Source: Globisporangium splendens (taxonomy: Eukaryota; Oomycota; Peronosporomycetes; Pythiales; Pythiaceae). Taken from it: a stretch of 61,453 nt of DNA. Below, piece after piece: positions 11,794 to 20,434 of this stretch. Where the stretch lies: assembly GCA_006386115.1 (NCBI GenBank), contig VFIW01000173.1:1-61453 (forward strand), read 5' to 3'. Within the stretch, counting starts at the first letter, position 1; every line of letters begins with the position of its first letter. Position numbers and translations under genes: made by a program. The notes beneath the pieces are model-generated. The model was given only the letters and a program-made list of their open reading frames with translations. It ran no database searches and was not told the DNA's origin.

Positions 11794-13083
11794 TCAAGTG
11801 CCAGCTTCCTGTCGCTGCTGAACTCTTCGAAGTTTCTTGAGTCGGTTGCGGTGATCTCGCACAAAGCGCGCCGCTGTTGTCCACATAAGATCGTATCGGC
11901 GTTTCCGATTCGTCGGCGTCTTTGAGGCGATCGGCAACTCGGGAGCGACAGCGTTGTACATCAGCGCCGCTTCGTCGTCCGTCGGGTACTCGATCCAGCA
12001 GCCTCGCTCACGCGTTTTCTCTTCAATCGTTGTGCACAGTATCCGAAAGTCGAACCAGCGCTTCTGGTCGTCGGCCATGGGGAAATGCTTGGCCGACAAC
12101 AAGCGGAATGGCGGGCACTTCTCGGCTTCGTTCCCACAACACCAGTACTGCCACGCCGTCTGGATCGAGCCTTTCGGGAACTCGAACGTATCGGGAAGTC
12201 GCGCAAGGCCATAGGCGTCCCAATTCACCCACGGGAACGCTTGCTGAGGCGGGATAAGCGGCAGAAGACTGACGTGCCCTTGGATCTGGTGTCGCGCGCT
12301 CGCCTCGTCGTTGTCGTCACTGAGTCCATGGGTGGCGTGCTCTTCTTCGCCATCCGACACAAACGCGTCGTCTTCTGTTACCAGCAGAGGGATGATAGAG
12401 TACCCACCACCTCGTACCGTCCCGCCGGTAGTGTTTACTTCATATCTCGTAGTCGACAGCGTCGTGCCAGTGAACACGGGAAACACGGGCTGACTCGGCA
12501 CATCTTGAATTGCATTGCCGTCATGCTGGCCTTCCCCATTCTCTCCATCATCACCAGCTTCCTCCTCATCACTAGGCAGCATCGAAGCCGACAGCGCTAG
12601 GGACTGCACCACTGCACCTGTTTCATGGCCACTATCATGAACGTTCTCATCGTTCTCAGCATTCTCATGCGACGCTGTGTCCTGGACCAGCGCATTCGCC
12701 TTGATCTTCACGACGACGTGGATCACACCGGGCACGTCGCTGAGTGCTGGAAAGTACGTGTGCAGCGGGTATGCGGCCGACAGCTTCGTCGCATTCTGCA
12801 GCGCGATGGTGCTTGCGAGCTTGCTTCCAGAAATCGACGCGTAGCTGTTCGTTGAGGCCGACGAGGTCTTGTAGAGGAAAAGGTCTTCGTCCACGACGGA
12901 CTGCAGCAGGTCCTCCCCCGCGAACAGCTCCAGGTCGGCGTCGTGGCACCGTAGCAGATCGGCGTTGCGGCGCTGCAGCAGCTCCTTCAGGTACGCGACC
13001 TTGCGGTGCGCGTCGATCTCCACGCACACGACGCGGCTCGCGCCAGCGGCGCACAGGAGCACGCACGTCAAGTCCAGCGGCAT
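11794..13083 (-). CDS. Crinkler-like protein with possible DNA-binding C-terminal domain
   Basis: A 429-residue protein. Residues 1-60 align by eye with the ubiquitin-like N-terminal header of oomycete Crinkler (CRN) proteins: MPLDLTCVLLCAAG, a VEID strand, YLKELLQRRN, then HDADLELFAGED, where canonical CRNs have DADxLQLFLAKxD. I chose ATG 13083 over the upstream ATG at 13143 because CRN headers begin a few residues before this first strand. The middle is acidic and low-complexity. Residues about 285-360 contain a W-x6-W, YWCCGNE and PPFRLLS arrangement reminiscent of GCR1_C-type DNA-binding modules; this is from memory and unverified. The C-terminus is basic (NRKRRY, RNRLKKLRR), suiting nuclear import. 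No signal peptide is evident. A LINE-A cluster begins about 300 bp upstream. It could be a diverged host-targeted CRN or an endogenous nuclear regulator. Confidence 0.6.
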   Translation of the reverse strand: MPLDLTCVLLCAAGASRVVCVEIDAHRKVAYLKELLQRRNADLLRCHDADLELFAGEDLLQSVVDEDLFLYKTSSASTNSYASISGSKLASTIALQNATKLSAAYPLHTYFPALSDVPGVIHVVVKIKANALVQDTASHENAENDENVHDSGHETGAVVQSLALSASMLPSDEEEAGDDGENGEGQHDGNAIQDVPSQPVFPVFTGTTLSTTRYEVNTTGGTVRGGGYSIIPLLVTEDDAFVSDGEEEHATHGLSDDNDEASARHQIQGHVSLLPLIPPQQAFPWVNWDAYGLARLPDTFEFPKGSIQTAWQYWCCGNEAEKCPPFRLLSAKHFPMADDQKRWFDFRILCTTIEEKTRERGCWIEYPTDDEAALMYNAVAPELPIASKTPTNRKRRYDLMWTTAARFVRDHRNRLKKLRRVQQRQEAGT

Positions 13084-13382
13084 GTTCCCAGTGCCAGAAG
13101 CAAGAACAGCATTTTGACGGGAGACCTTGTTTGAGGTGGCCACACTAATTTGATGGTTGCCAAATGGAGGGGAACTGTAACATTCGAGAGAGATGAGACA
13201 CCTGGTTGAAGCTGCAGTACTACTTTAGGTGAGACCACGACTTGGGAAGAGCTGGTTGCTGTACGTGTGGGTGCATATGGACTGGATAGAGAGCCTGCTG
13301 GATCAAGTGACCACTGCAGAGATTGGTTGGCCAGGAAAGTGTTCACAGGCGCGCGAACCTAGTAGATCACTCATTAGCAGTT

Positions 13383-13450
13383 AGAAGTGATCTAGTGCAA
13401 TCCGCGCTATAGACACATTTACACTCCGATGAAATTCGTAATGAAGATTA
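13383..13450 (+). mobile_element. LINE-A fragment: end of ORF2 plus first part of 3' UTR
   Basis: These 68 bases match the end of LINE-A ORF2 (codons for SDLVQSAL and stop) and the start of its 3' UTR, equivalent to about 29735-29803. The match stops at GAAGATTA, where an inverted LINE-A tail begins. Confidence 0.75.
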
Positions 13451-13531
13451 CTTTACTTTATTAGGTGAGGTATATTTAGGTTCATCGTCGTGACCTACAA
13501 TATCCATCCTCCCACCTAATCTTCATTACGA
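13451..13531 (-). mobile_element. Inverted LINE-A 3' tail
   Basis: Read on the minus strand, this is the LINE-A terminal tail from TCGTAATGAAGATTA through the ATGGATATTGTAGGTCAC core to CCTCACCTAATAAAGTAAAG. It is 81 bp and sits tail-out against the fragment at 13383-13450 and head-to-head with the truncated copy at 13532. Its 5' breakpoint lies within two bases of that of the solo tail at 17492. Confidence 0.8.
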
Positions 13532-15108
13532 TCGTTCCATGCACATCCACGTTTCACAAGAATCGTGCAACTATGGGGTGGCAACGGACGATACAATACG
13601 ACCAGATCTTTCTATCGGCAACAAGTTGCAGCAACGAGGACACAAATTGGCAAAGATACTCGAGATGCAGCAGTCAACAAAGTTGTCCAAACAGCAGGAT
13701 CTCTGTGGCCAGGACTGCAATTAATCCAATGGAGCGAATTACACAACATCCCAGGGATTACAGTTTATACGGCCCAGACTCTTCTCCGGCTGAAAGCCAA
13801 CCGACTCTCCATGTGGAACTATGAGAAAGCTGATCTATCCTGCTCGAATCCCGAATGTTCCCAAGTTGTCCAATCTTCTGTTCAACATCTATTCTGGGAG
13901 TGTCCGAAAGCCAAACTCGTGTGGAACTACTTTTATGCGCTATGGGCGAAGATCGGAATCACTCCTGGTCACGACCCCGCAATCTGGATCTTCAGTCTGG
14001 ATCTACCAGATACTCCAAGGCATGCATGGACCACGATCAAGAGACACATTATCGGACACAAGTTCTCCAATGAACATCTCCAAGATCATCTCTATCCCGT
14101 CGCACACATGCTGTGGCGATATATGAGCGCGTCGCTCATACAAGCCATTTGGTGTGCGCATCTGCGACGCATGGATTCGGATCCAATCGAATCGACTGCT
14201 GAGATGGCGATCATGATGACCAGATTAGAGGCAGGAATGCGAAACCTCACACGACTCGCTGAAGCGCAAGCTGGAAACTCGGACGGTCACACGGTTGCAG
14301 CAGTTCTCAAGGCATATGTCGACTGCTTTCTCAGCCAAACCGACGCCATCCCCTTGACTCCAAGTGATACTCGCGGCGTTTACCTGTTGTTTTTCGATGA
14401 TGGATCACGCGGCAATCCAGGACCAGGAGGGACTGGATCCATTATCGTGCGTGTCCATAAAGACTCGCACACAGCCAGTTTAATTTGGGCCGCCAGCATG
14501 GCGTATAGCAGGAAGGACACGACCAACAACTTTGCCGAGTACTGGGGTCTCATACATGGACTCCGAGAAGCCCAACGCAGTCACTTCGAACCGTTGTACG
14601 TGATTGGAGACAGTGCACTCATTATCTCCCAACAGAGAATGCATCGGTCCCCTCGACAGCACCGATTGGCACGTTTATACCAGACAAGTCGACGACTCGC
14701 GGATTGCATCGACATCCGAGGATGGTACCATCACTACCGTGCCTTCAACAAGATGGCGGACTCAGCCGCCAACCTAGCCATGGACACCAGAACCTCAACG
14801 CAGGTCCACTTCCCAACTCATCGAGCTGCTTTCAACAATCTCACCCAGGATCTTGACAACGACGTCATGCATTGGCTTATGCGAAGTTCGGAAGACCCAA
14901 GGTCATTGGACAACACAAGGCAGCCTCACATAGGACCAAGAGAACATGCCATCCTGGTCAAAGATTATTTAGCATTCAGAAGTGATCTATTGCAATCCGC
15001 GCTGTAGACACATTTACACTCCTAGATGGAATTCGTAATGAAGATTAGGTAGGAGAATGGATATTGTAGGTCACGACGATGAACCTAAATATACCTCACC
15101 TTGTAAAG
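13532..15108 (+). mobile_element. 5'-truncated LINE-A copy (zinc motif, RNase H and 3' UTR)
   Basis: Collinear with 28287-29862 of the full-length LINE-A and differing only at scattered positions, so it is a recent copy. The frame is open from about 13565 to the stop at 15007 but has no ATG (the first codon is GTG). It encodes the zf-RVT-type motif (CSNPECS ... QHLFWEC) and a complete RNase H domain. The first catalytic Asp is kept, although DGGS in the master copy reads DDGS here. The reverse transcriptase and endonuclease are missing. The tail ends CCTCACCTTGTAAAG. I found no clear target-site duplication around this copy. Confidence 0.88.
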
Positions 15109-16100
15109 ACAATGATAATGGCCAAAGGTTGTCAATTTCCAACCTACAGAATCTAGTGCAATTGTATTGGAGTGTGTCTGCATCGCCGTTTAGTGTCAGC
15201 ATGTTTCATTCGTTGTCTATACTTTCAGCATTGTTACCCAGTCTACATTTTGCTGTTAGTTCAGTGATTGAACTCGATCGTCTGCAATGGAGACAAATAA
15301 ATGCCAAATTTAGAAGGAGCGATTTCTGCAGCAGAATCCTACTCAGTGGCTTGTTGTAGACATCGCTCTTTTGTGTACGTGCTGACTCCACATGCCATTC
15401 AATGGAGGAGGGCTCTCTTCTATTTACATCTGATATGAGCTCCCGTCTCACAGCGGGATCCGAAAGCGACTTACAATGATTTCATCTCAGCAACGACAGA
15501 CTAATGGTATTGTTCTCAAGTTCTTGATCAACTTGTGCTACAGTACTGGTAGTGCTTGTTGCAACTCCAGCCTTAACGCACCTTGCTTAATGTCAAGATT
15601 ACTCAAGGTGTTCTCGTCTCTTATCTTGATGGGCATCCGTTTTGTCTGTTTTTAGCCTCGGATGTTAAGCAGCCTAAAGTGGATACTCTCGTTTTGATAT
15701 CCTAACTATGCAGAAAATGAAAAGCAAGCACAACAACAAAAGTAAAGCGTACTTCTTTTGTACACAGTTTATTATCAGAAAGCAAAGTAAGCCCTGCGGA
15801 TGACATAAAACGATGAATGTGAAGCCACTGAGCCAAACAACTCGTTAACATGCTAACAACGCTTGACAAACTACAGATCCAGCAATTTAAAACTCTCACA
15901 GGACATCGCCACCATAGAAACTGGTCGTGAGTTTCGCCAGCAGACGTGTCACTTTCAAGGACAAAGTGCCTTATTTGAGGTTAGCCTTGGACGATGGTGC
16001 AGATGTAGGCTTTGAGTGATTTCAAGATCCAGTTGGGTATAATGGAGTCTTCGCAGGAACCATGGTAGGACTTGGATGATCGCCACAACGATGGTGCGAG
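15109..16100. other. AT-rich intergenic region
   Basis: No gene seen. It lies between the LINE-A copy and the mucin-like gene, and no repeat family was recognised in it. Its start at 15109 is the downstream flank of the LINE-A copy. Its last part may include the true 3' end of the mucin-like gene if the frame breaks there are errors. Confidence 0.5.
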
Positions 16101-17009
16101 TCAACAGGGTCGGTGCCGTGGTTGCCAGGAGCTGACCTCTGGCGCAGCCGTGGTTGGGAGCTGGTGTTTCTGCGCAGCCGTGATTGGAGCTGGTGTTTCT
16201 GGCGTAGCGTCGTTGGAGCTGGTGTTTCTGGCGCAGCCGTGATTGGCCTGGTGTTTCTGGCGCACCGTGATTGGGAGCTGGTGTTTTCTGCGCAGCCGTG
16301 ATTGGGAGCGTGTTGGAGCTGGTTTTCTTTGCGCAGCCGTGGTTGGAGCTGGTGTTTCTGGCGCAGCCGTGATTGGAGCTGGTGTTTCTGGCGCAGCCGT
16401 GATTGGAGCTGGTGTTTCTGGCGTAGCAGTCGTTGGAGCTGGTGTTTCTGGCGCAGCCGTGATTGGAGCTGGTGTTTCTGGCGCAGCCGTGATTGGAGCT
16501 GGTGTTTCTGGCGCAGCCGTGGTTGGAGCTGGTGTTTCTGGCGCAGCCGTGATTGGAGCTGGTGTTTCTGGCGCAGCCGTGATTGGAGCTGGTGTTTCTG
16601 GCGTAGCCGTGGTTGGAGCTGGTGTTTCTGGCGTAGCAGTCGTAGGCTCTGGGGTTGTCGGCGTAGGAGTTTTCGGGTCTGCTCCTGGCTCAGTCGCTGC
16701 AGGCGTATCATGACCAGCACCCGGCGATGGCGTCTGCGGGGCAGCGGTGGTTGGGGCTGGAGTCTTTGGAGCCGGTGTGACAGGTTTTGCAGTTGTTGGG
16801 GTTGGAGTTGGTGAGGCATGGGGAGTCGGGGTTGGTGTTGGTTTGGCCATCGCCGTGAGAAGCCTTGCGTCCATGTTTTGGACCTCGCGGCGCGCTGGCA
16901 CATTTGGACCAAATGCTGTGTCAGGGCTATCTTGGATACTGGCATCGACGTGACCCACGACAAGTGCTGTCATGGCAGCAAGCTGGACGAGTTGCTTCAA
17001 ATTGAGCAT
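16101..17009 (-). CDS. Mucin-like secreted protein with Thr/Pro/Ala decapeptide repeats
   Basis: A 302-residue protein starting at ATG 17009 with a signal-peptide-like N-terminus (MLNLKQLVQLAAMTALVVGH, cleavage likely after VDA). Next come about 30 residues of ordinary sequence, a TPTPTP-rich linker and tandem decapeptides of the form ETPAPITAAP or ETPAPTTATP. Thr/Pro-rich repeats of this kind are typical of O-glycosylated cell-surface or extracellular matrix proteins of oomycetes. The last 75 residues lose the pattern and switch between frames (AQRKPAPTRSQSRLRRKHQ ...), because several repeat units below 16335 carry one-base insertions or deletions. The annotated C-terminus is therefore doubtful. 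An alternative frame in the same stretch ends PAKTPLYPTGS at 16022. A solo LINE-A tail lies about 0.5 kb upstream. Confidence 0.7.
   Translation of the reverse strand: MLNLKQLVQLAAMTALVVGHVDASIQDSPDTAFGPNVPARREVQNMDARLLTAMAKPTPTPTPHASPTPTPTTAKPVTPAPKTPAPTTAAPQTPSPGAGHDTPAATEPGADPKTPTPTTPEPTTATPETPAPTTATPETPAPITAAPETPAPITAAPETPAPTTAAPETPAPITAAPETPAPITAAPETPAPTTATPETPAPITAAPETPAPITAAPETPAPTTAAQRKPAPTRSQSRLRRKHQLPITVRQKHQANHGCARNTSSNDATPETPAPITAAQKHQLPTTAAPEVSSWQPRHRPC
16142..16641 (-). repeat. 30-bp minisatellite in mucin-like gene
   Basis: Tandem 30-base units, seen on the plus strand as GGAGCTGGTGTTTCTGGCGC followed by AGCCGTGATT or AGCCGTGGTT. Units from about 16335 to 16641 are in perfect register. 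Units from 16142 to about 16334 carry one-base length changes (for example TGCGCAG instead of TGGCGCAG, and GGGAGC instead of GGAGC) that break the reading frame. Some units carry a GTAGCAGTCG or GTAGCCGTGG variant. Confidence 0.9.
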
Positions 17010-17491
17010 GGCTTTTGTCGCTGTCTCTCTGATCTCCTTGACCAGAAGTCGAATAGATGTGCGTGCCGGACGAGGGTGTGTGCTGCAGAACGCAAATTGG
17101 AAACTGAAAGTGACTCAACACACGCGCAGGAACGCACGTGCCTAGGCAACGGAGGACCTGTGCGTTTGCCTTTTTTTGTCTCGTCCCTTTTTATGTACTT
17201 GATCAACCAAATGCCGATTCGGACACCTCTAGCTGAACCAATAAACTTACCAAAATAGCTTTGAAAAAGGTGAGAAATGATTTGTGACATTCGCATCAAA
17301 TCTTGCGCTGCTCTATTATAATAGAACACTTGATGTAATCTCGATGTATTGCAGCAAATGGCCCGCCTTCGTTTTAGTGCAGTGATTTATAGGACAAGTG
17401 TTTGGTGAAGTCTACACAAAATTGCGGAAGGACATTTTGTATTGATTTCACCCAAGTATCTATTTTATATTTGCACCAAAACTTGCTTTCT

Positions 17492-17577
17492 AATTCGTAA
17501 TGAAGAGTAGTTAGAAGAATGGATATTGTAGGTCACAAAGATGAACCTAAATATACCTCACCTCATAAAGAATAAAG
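17492..17577 (+). mobile_element. 86-bp tail-only LINE-A insertion with target-site duplication
   Basis: Only the last part of the LINE-A 3' UTR is present, from AATTCGTAATGAAG to CATAAAGAATAAAG. It is flanked by a 14-bp duplication: AAAACTTGCTTTCT at 17478-17491 and AAAACTTGCTTCCT at 17578-17591, with one mismatch. This shows a genuine separate retrotransposition event and defines the 3' terminus as an AATAAAG-type tail, not poly(A). Confidence 0.88.
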
Positions 17578-17591
17578 AAAACTTGCTTCCT

Positions 17592-18711
17592 GCACACCCA
17601 GCCCTTTTGTTTCAGTGACCGAGTACTTCGCCTGATATGACGCAGAGAGAGTTTCCAGGGAAGGGAAAGGCCGACTTCTGCTGAACTATGGCAACGGTGA
17701 TCTCACTCCTTCAGTCGCGCAGTGCAAACGGTGACAGCAAGCATTGTAGGGTTTACTGTGTCAAGTTCTATACGTTCAAGTCCACAGAGCGAGCAGAAAT
17801 ATGCTACGAAAAGCAGGTTGAGATCTATGAGTCACTGTCCTGATTGCATACAAGCCATAGAGAGCAATGACGTCAGGGTATCATTGCAGGCACGAGGAAT
17901 CTCTCTCATCGATATCTGGACACATACGTGCTCCATCTCATAGTGTATCCATCGAGCGACCGCGCGATTACACACCATGCCAACCGGACGGACTGTTTTA
18001 GTAGCCAGAATTTTTTCTGAACTCAAACACATGGCTTCTCTGTGCCAATGGTGCCACGTTCAGGGTCCTCATTAGTTAGAAAGTTGTTCGTGCTATCCGA
18101 TAGTGTTCCAGCACTGTGGAAAATCCATTTGATTCTCTTGTGAACGCTACATATGCAGTGCCTCTCAATATCACGAGAACAGCTTTCTTCGCAAGCATGC
18201 CCCAACTACCATGTACGCTTTGATTTCATGTTAAAGCGCTCTATTTTCGATACAACATGTCCATATGACCTTCATTGAAGTGCATCTAATGCAACGCATG
18301 CTTTTGGCCAGGAATCTTAGAGGATGCTGTCGTGCACTTGCCGAGTGGTCAGTCAACTGAACTGACGCTGTTGACAGGACAGAAAAATCAGATCTTCTTG
18401 TGACTCTCGCCTGATGGTGCGCAGTGTGCTTCAGCAGAGGCGTGGACGGTATAGAGAGGCACTGAGTCACAGTGTGCTTTGAACATACCCACGTGAGGGC
18501 GAAACTCTTGTGAGGCTCAACGTCAGTTGACTTTGCGGTGGCAACATGGTGTGGTGGACAGAACGCACATTAATTATAAAGAAACAGTTCGAGTTTAATG
18601 TTGTGCTATAAATTGTGAAAGAGCATCTCTTGTTTGAACCAGAAAATGACAGGCATTTCCTTCAATAAGCAAACCATTGATGAATAACAGAATGAATTAG
18701 TTTTTATATCC
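17592..18711. other. Intergenic region
   Basis: No convincing gene. A minus-strand frame at 17832-18032 looks faintly protein-like, but it is short and lies among stop codons. Confidence 0.45.
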
Positions 18712-19678
18712 GAGAGAGAGAAGGCCATTCTATTTAACTTGTAATCTACATACAGTTTAAGAATTCCTGAGTCTCATTAACACTGCTGAGAGTGAGGTGT
18801 TTTAAGTTTTGACGGTGTGGCACCGAGATCATTGTCGAGCAGAGCTGCGACTTGGGACAGAAGAACTTGATCATCTCCCCGCGATTCGTCGGTGAGTATC
18901 TTCGCATTCTTGGAGCTCATTGCTATGTTGGCGAGAAGATCGGCCATTTTGTTTTGTTCTCGTTTTGTGTGATTCCAGGAGATCCACACAAAGTTGGCGA
19001 TGATTTGGTTTACCCGAACTGCTAGTGGCTGCAACTCGGTCTGGCGTATTGAGGAGAACCCGTTCTGGGCTGCGATAATCATTTGGCTATCTCCGAAGAT
19101 TTCCAGTTTGACTTCATAGTGCTGTAGGTAGTGTGCACTGTATGCCAGACCATCTTTCAGTGCGCTGTGTTCGCACAGATTGTTCGTGACTTCTTGTCCC
19201 ATGTACGCACAGCCGCATGCTTTGAGTTCCCATTGATTGCTGCGTTCATTCAGGAAGATGAGTGCCCATCCACTGCCTCCTGGACCTGGGTTGCCGCGTG
19301 CACCTCCATCGAAATATAGACGCGCCGTCGCCCATGCTTCCAGTTGGCGCGACATGTCTTGCCTCTCCAGTACGCTGAGCAGTTGGCTCAGGCGCGTTGC
19401 ATTGATCTTTTCTCCTTTGAGCGTTCCCATCCGATGAGCCACAGCTCGCACTTGCATCACACACGCTGTCCACACACGCTTGGTGCTTTCTTCGATAGTG
19501 ACGTGTTGCTGTTCATGCACTATTTCCACTCTCGTTCTCCATAGCAATACTGGGATGCTTGATGTGACGATAAACCAGAGTTTCTGTAGTGCTGTCGAGT
19601 GTTCCGGAGTAATGAACCCGAAGCTCTTTTCCAATTCCCGGAGCAAAGATCGTTGACCTGGCGGGGCTCCCCAAGACT
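18712..19678 (-). mobile_element. 5'-truncated LINE-B retrotransposon (3' end with RNase H)
   Basis: The minus-strand frame from about 19678 to the stop at 18777 encodes the C-terminal end of a non-LTR retrotransposon polyprotein with a complete RNase H domain: LYFDGGARGNPGPGGSG, the NNLCEHSAL glutamate, IFGDSQM and NKMADLLAN. It differs clearly from LINE-A and ends in TPHSQQC. After the stop comes a 3' UTR of about 65 bases and a (CT)n tail, seen on the plus strand as GAGAGAGAG at 18712-18720. Endonuclease and reverse transcriptase are missing. A second, very short LINE-B copy lies at 20578-20734. No clear target-site duplication was found here. Confidence 0.85.
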
Positions 19679-19739
19679 CTAGTTATCATAGTAATCTATT
19701 GAACTTAAAGTTTAAGATTTCCCGGAGAAGAGAATTGGT

Positions 19740-20434
19740 GGGTTCTCAGCTATCATATCCTGCCGTAACACATGCGTTCTCACACTTGCGTCCGGGGTTT
19801 TCGTAATTTTCTAGTTTTTCTGTCATTTGTAGTTCTTCGTGTGCCGTTTTGTTGGTGGCTTTGTTCGTGTTGTATACATTTTGGCTGTGCTTCGTCAGGC
19901 GCACTTGCACTGGTGATTGTCGCGCTTCGATGCTTCGATCACGGTTCGAGTCACACGCGCGCATGTGCGTTTGATTGTGACACCACCTTGGTGAGGCACA
20001 GCCGGTTTGCTTTGTCACGGGGGTCTTGTGCTGCTCGGTATGGTGGCCGCAGACAGCGGGGGTCTTGTGCTGCGTCGCTTGTTGGCGACGTTGCCGGTTC
20101 GTAATGCTGCGTGACGGGTGGTCACATGCAGCGGGTAATGGTGCGCCGTCCTGGTGGGCGTTGCGGCTGTGCTTCGTGGCGGAGTGACCACGACAGCGGG
20201 TCAATAGTCATGCTCATATTGGCCGTGCATTCCATTCCTCACAACTCCAGGGCCTCCAAGAAGGAGGGATTCTCTCCCTGGGATTGGCCGGCCCAAACTG
20301 GACCGCTGAGGCTGGGACTGGACCGCTTGTGCTTGAATTGGAAAGTTGGAGAATCGCCCCAAGACTCATGCAAGAACCAATCAAGAGCCAGCGTCCCATC
20401 CTTCAGTAACCAGCTGTTTTCGGAGTTTCGACCA
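19740..20434 (+). promoter_or_regulatory. Probable LINE-A 5' UTR
   Basis: About 700 bases of G/T-rich sequence with no convincing ORF in front of the ORF1 ATG. It contains a 17-base direct repeat, CGGGGGTCTTGTGCTGC, at 20018-20034 and 20057-20073, and several further GCAGCGGG/ACAGCGGG motifs. Internal promoters of non-LTR elements lie in such regions, so these repeats could be promoter elements; that is inference. Confidence 0.45.

Noticed and set aside
11922..13148. Plus-strand frames across the Crinkler-like gene
   Set aside because: Antisense shadows of the gene at 11794-13083; no domains.
13383..15108. Twin-priming inversion for the LINE-A composite
   Set aside because: In twin priming the inverted part is upstream element sequence; here it is the 3' terminus, so separate insertions or rearrangement fit better.
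16142..16641. CRISPR-like array
   Set aside because: The repeats are contiguous 30-bp units without unique spacers and encode a Thr/Pro repeat on the minus strand: a coding minisatellite.
16022..16963. Long alternative frame reading RQKHQLQSRL repeats
   Set aside because: It is the shifted frame of the mucin repeat. It lacks a signal peptide; the TPAPITAAP frame has one and a proper ATG.
18777..19646. Host RNase H gene
   Set aside because: The domain is fused to LINE-type upstream sequence, ends in a repeated 3' UTR with a (CT)n tail, and a second copy is flanked by a target-site duplication.
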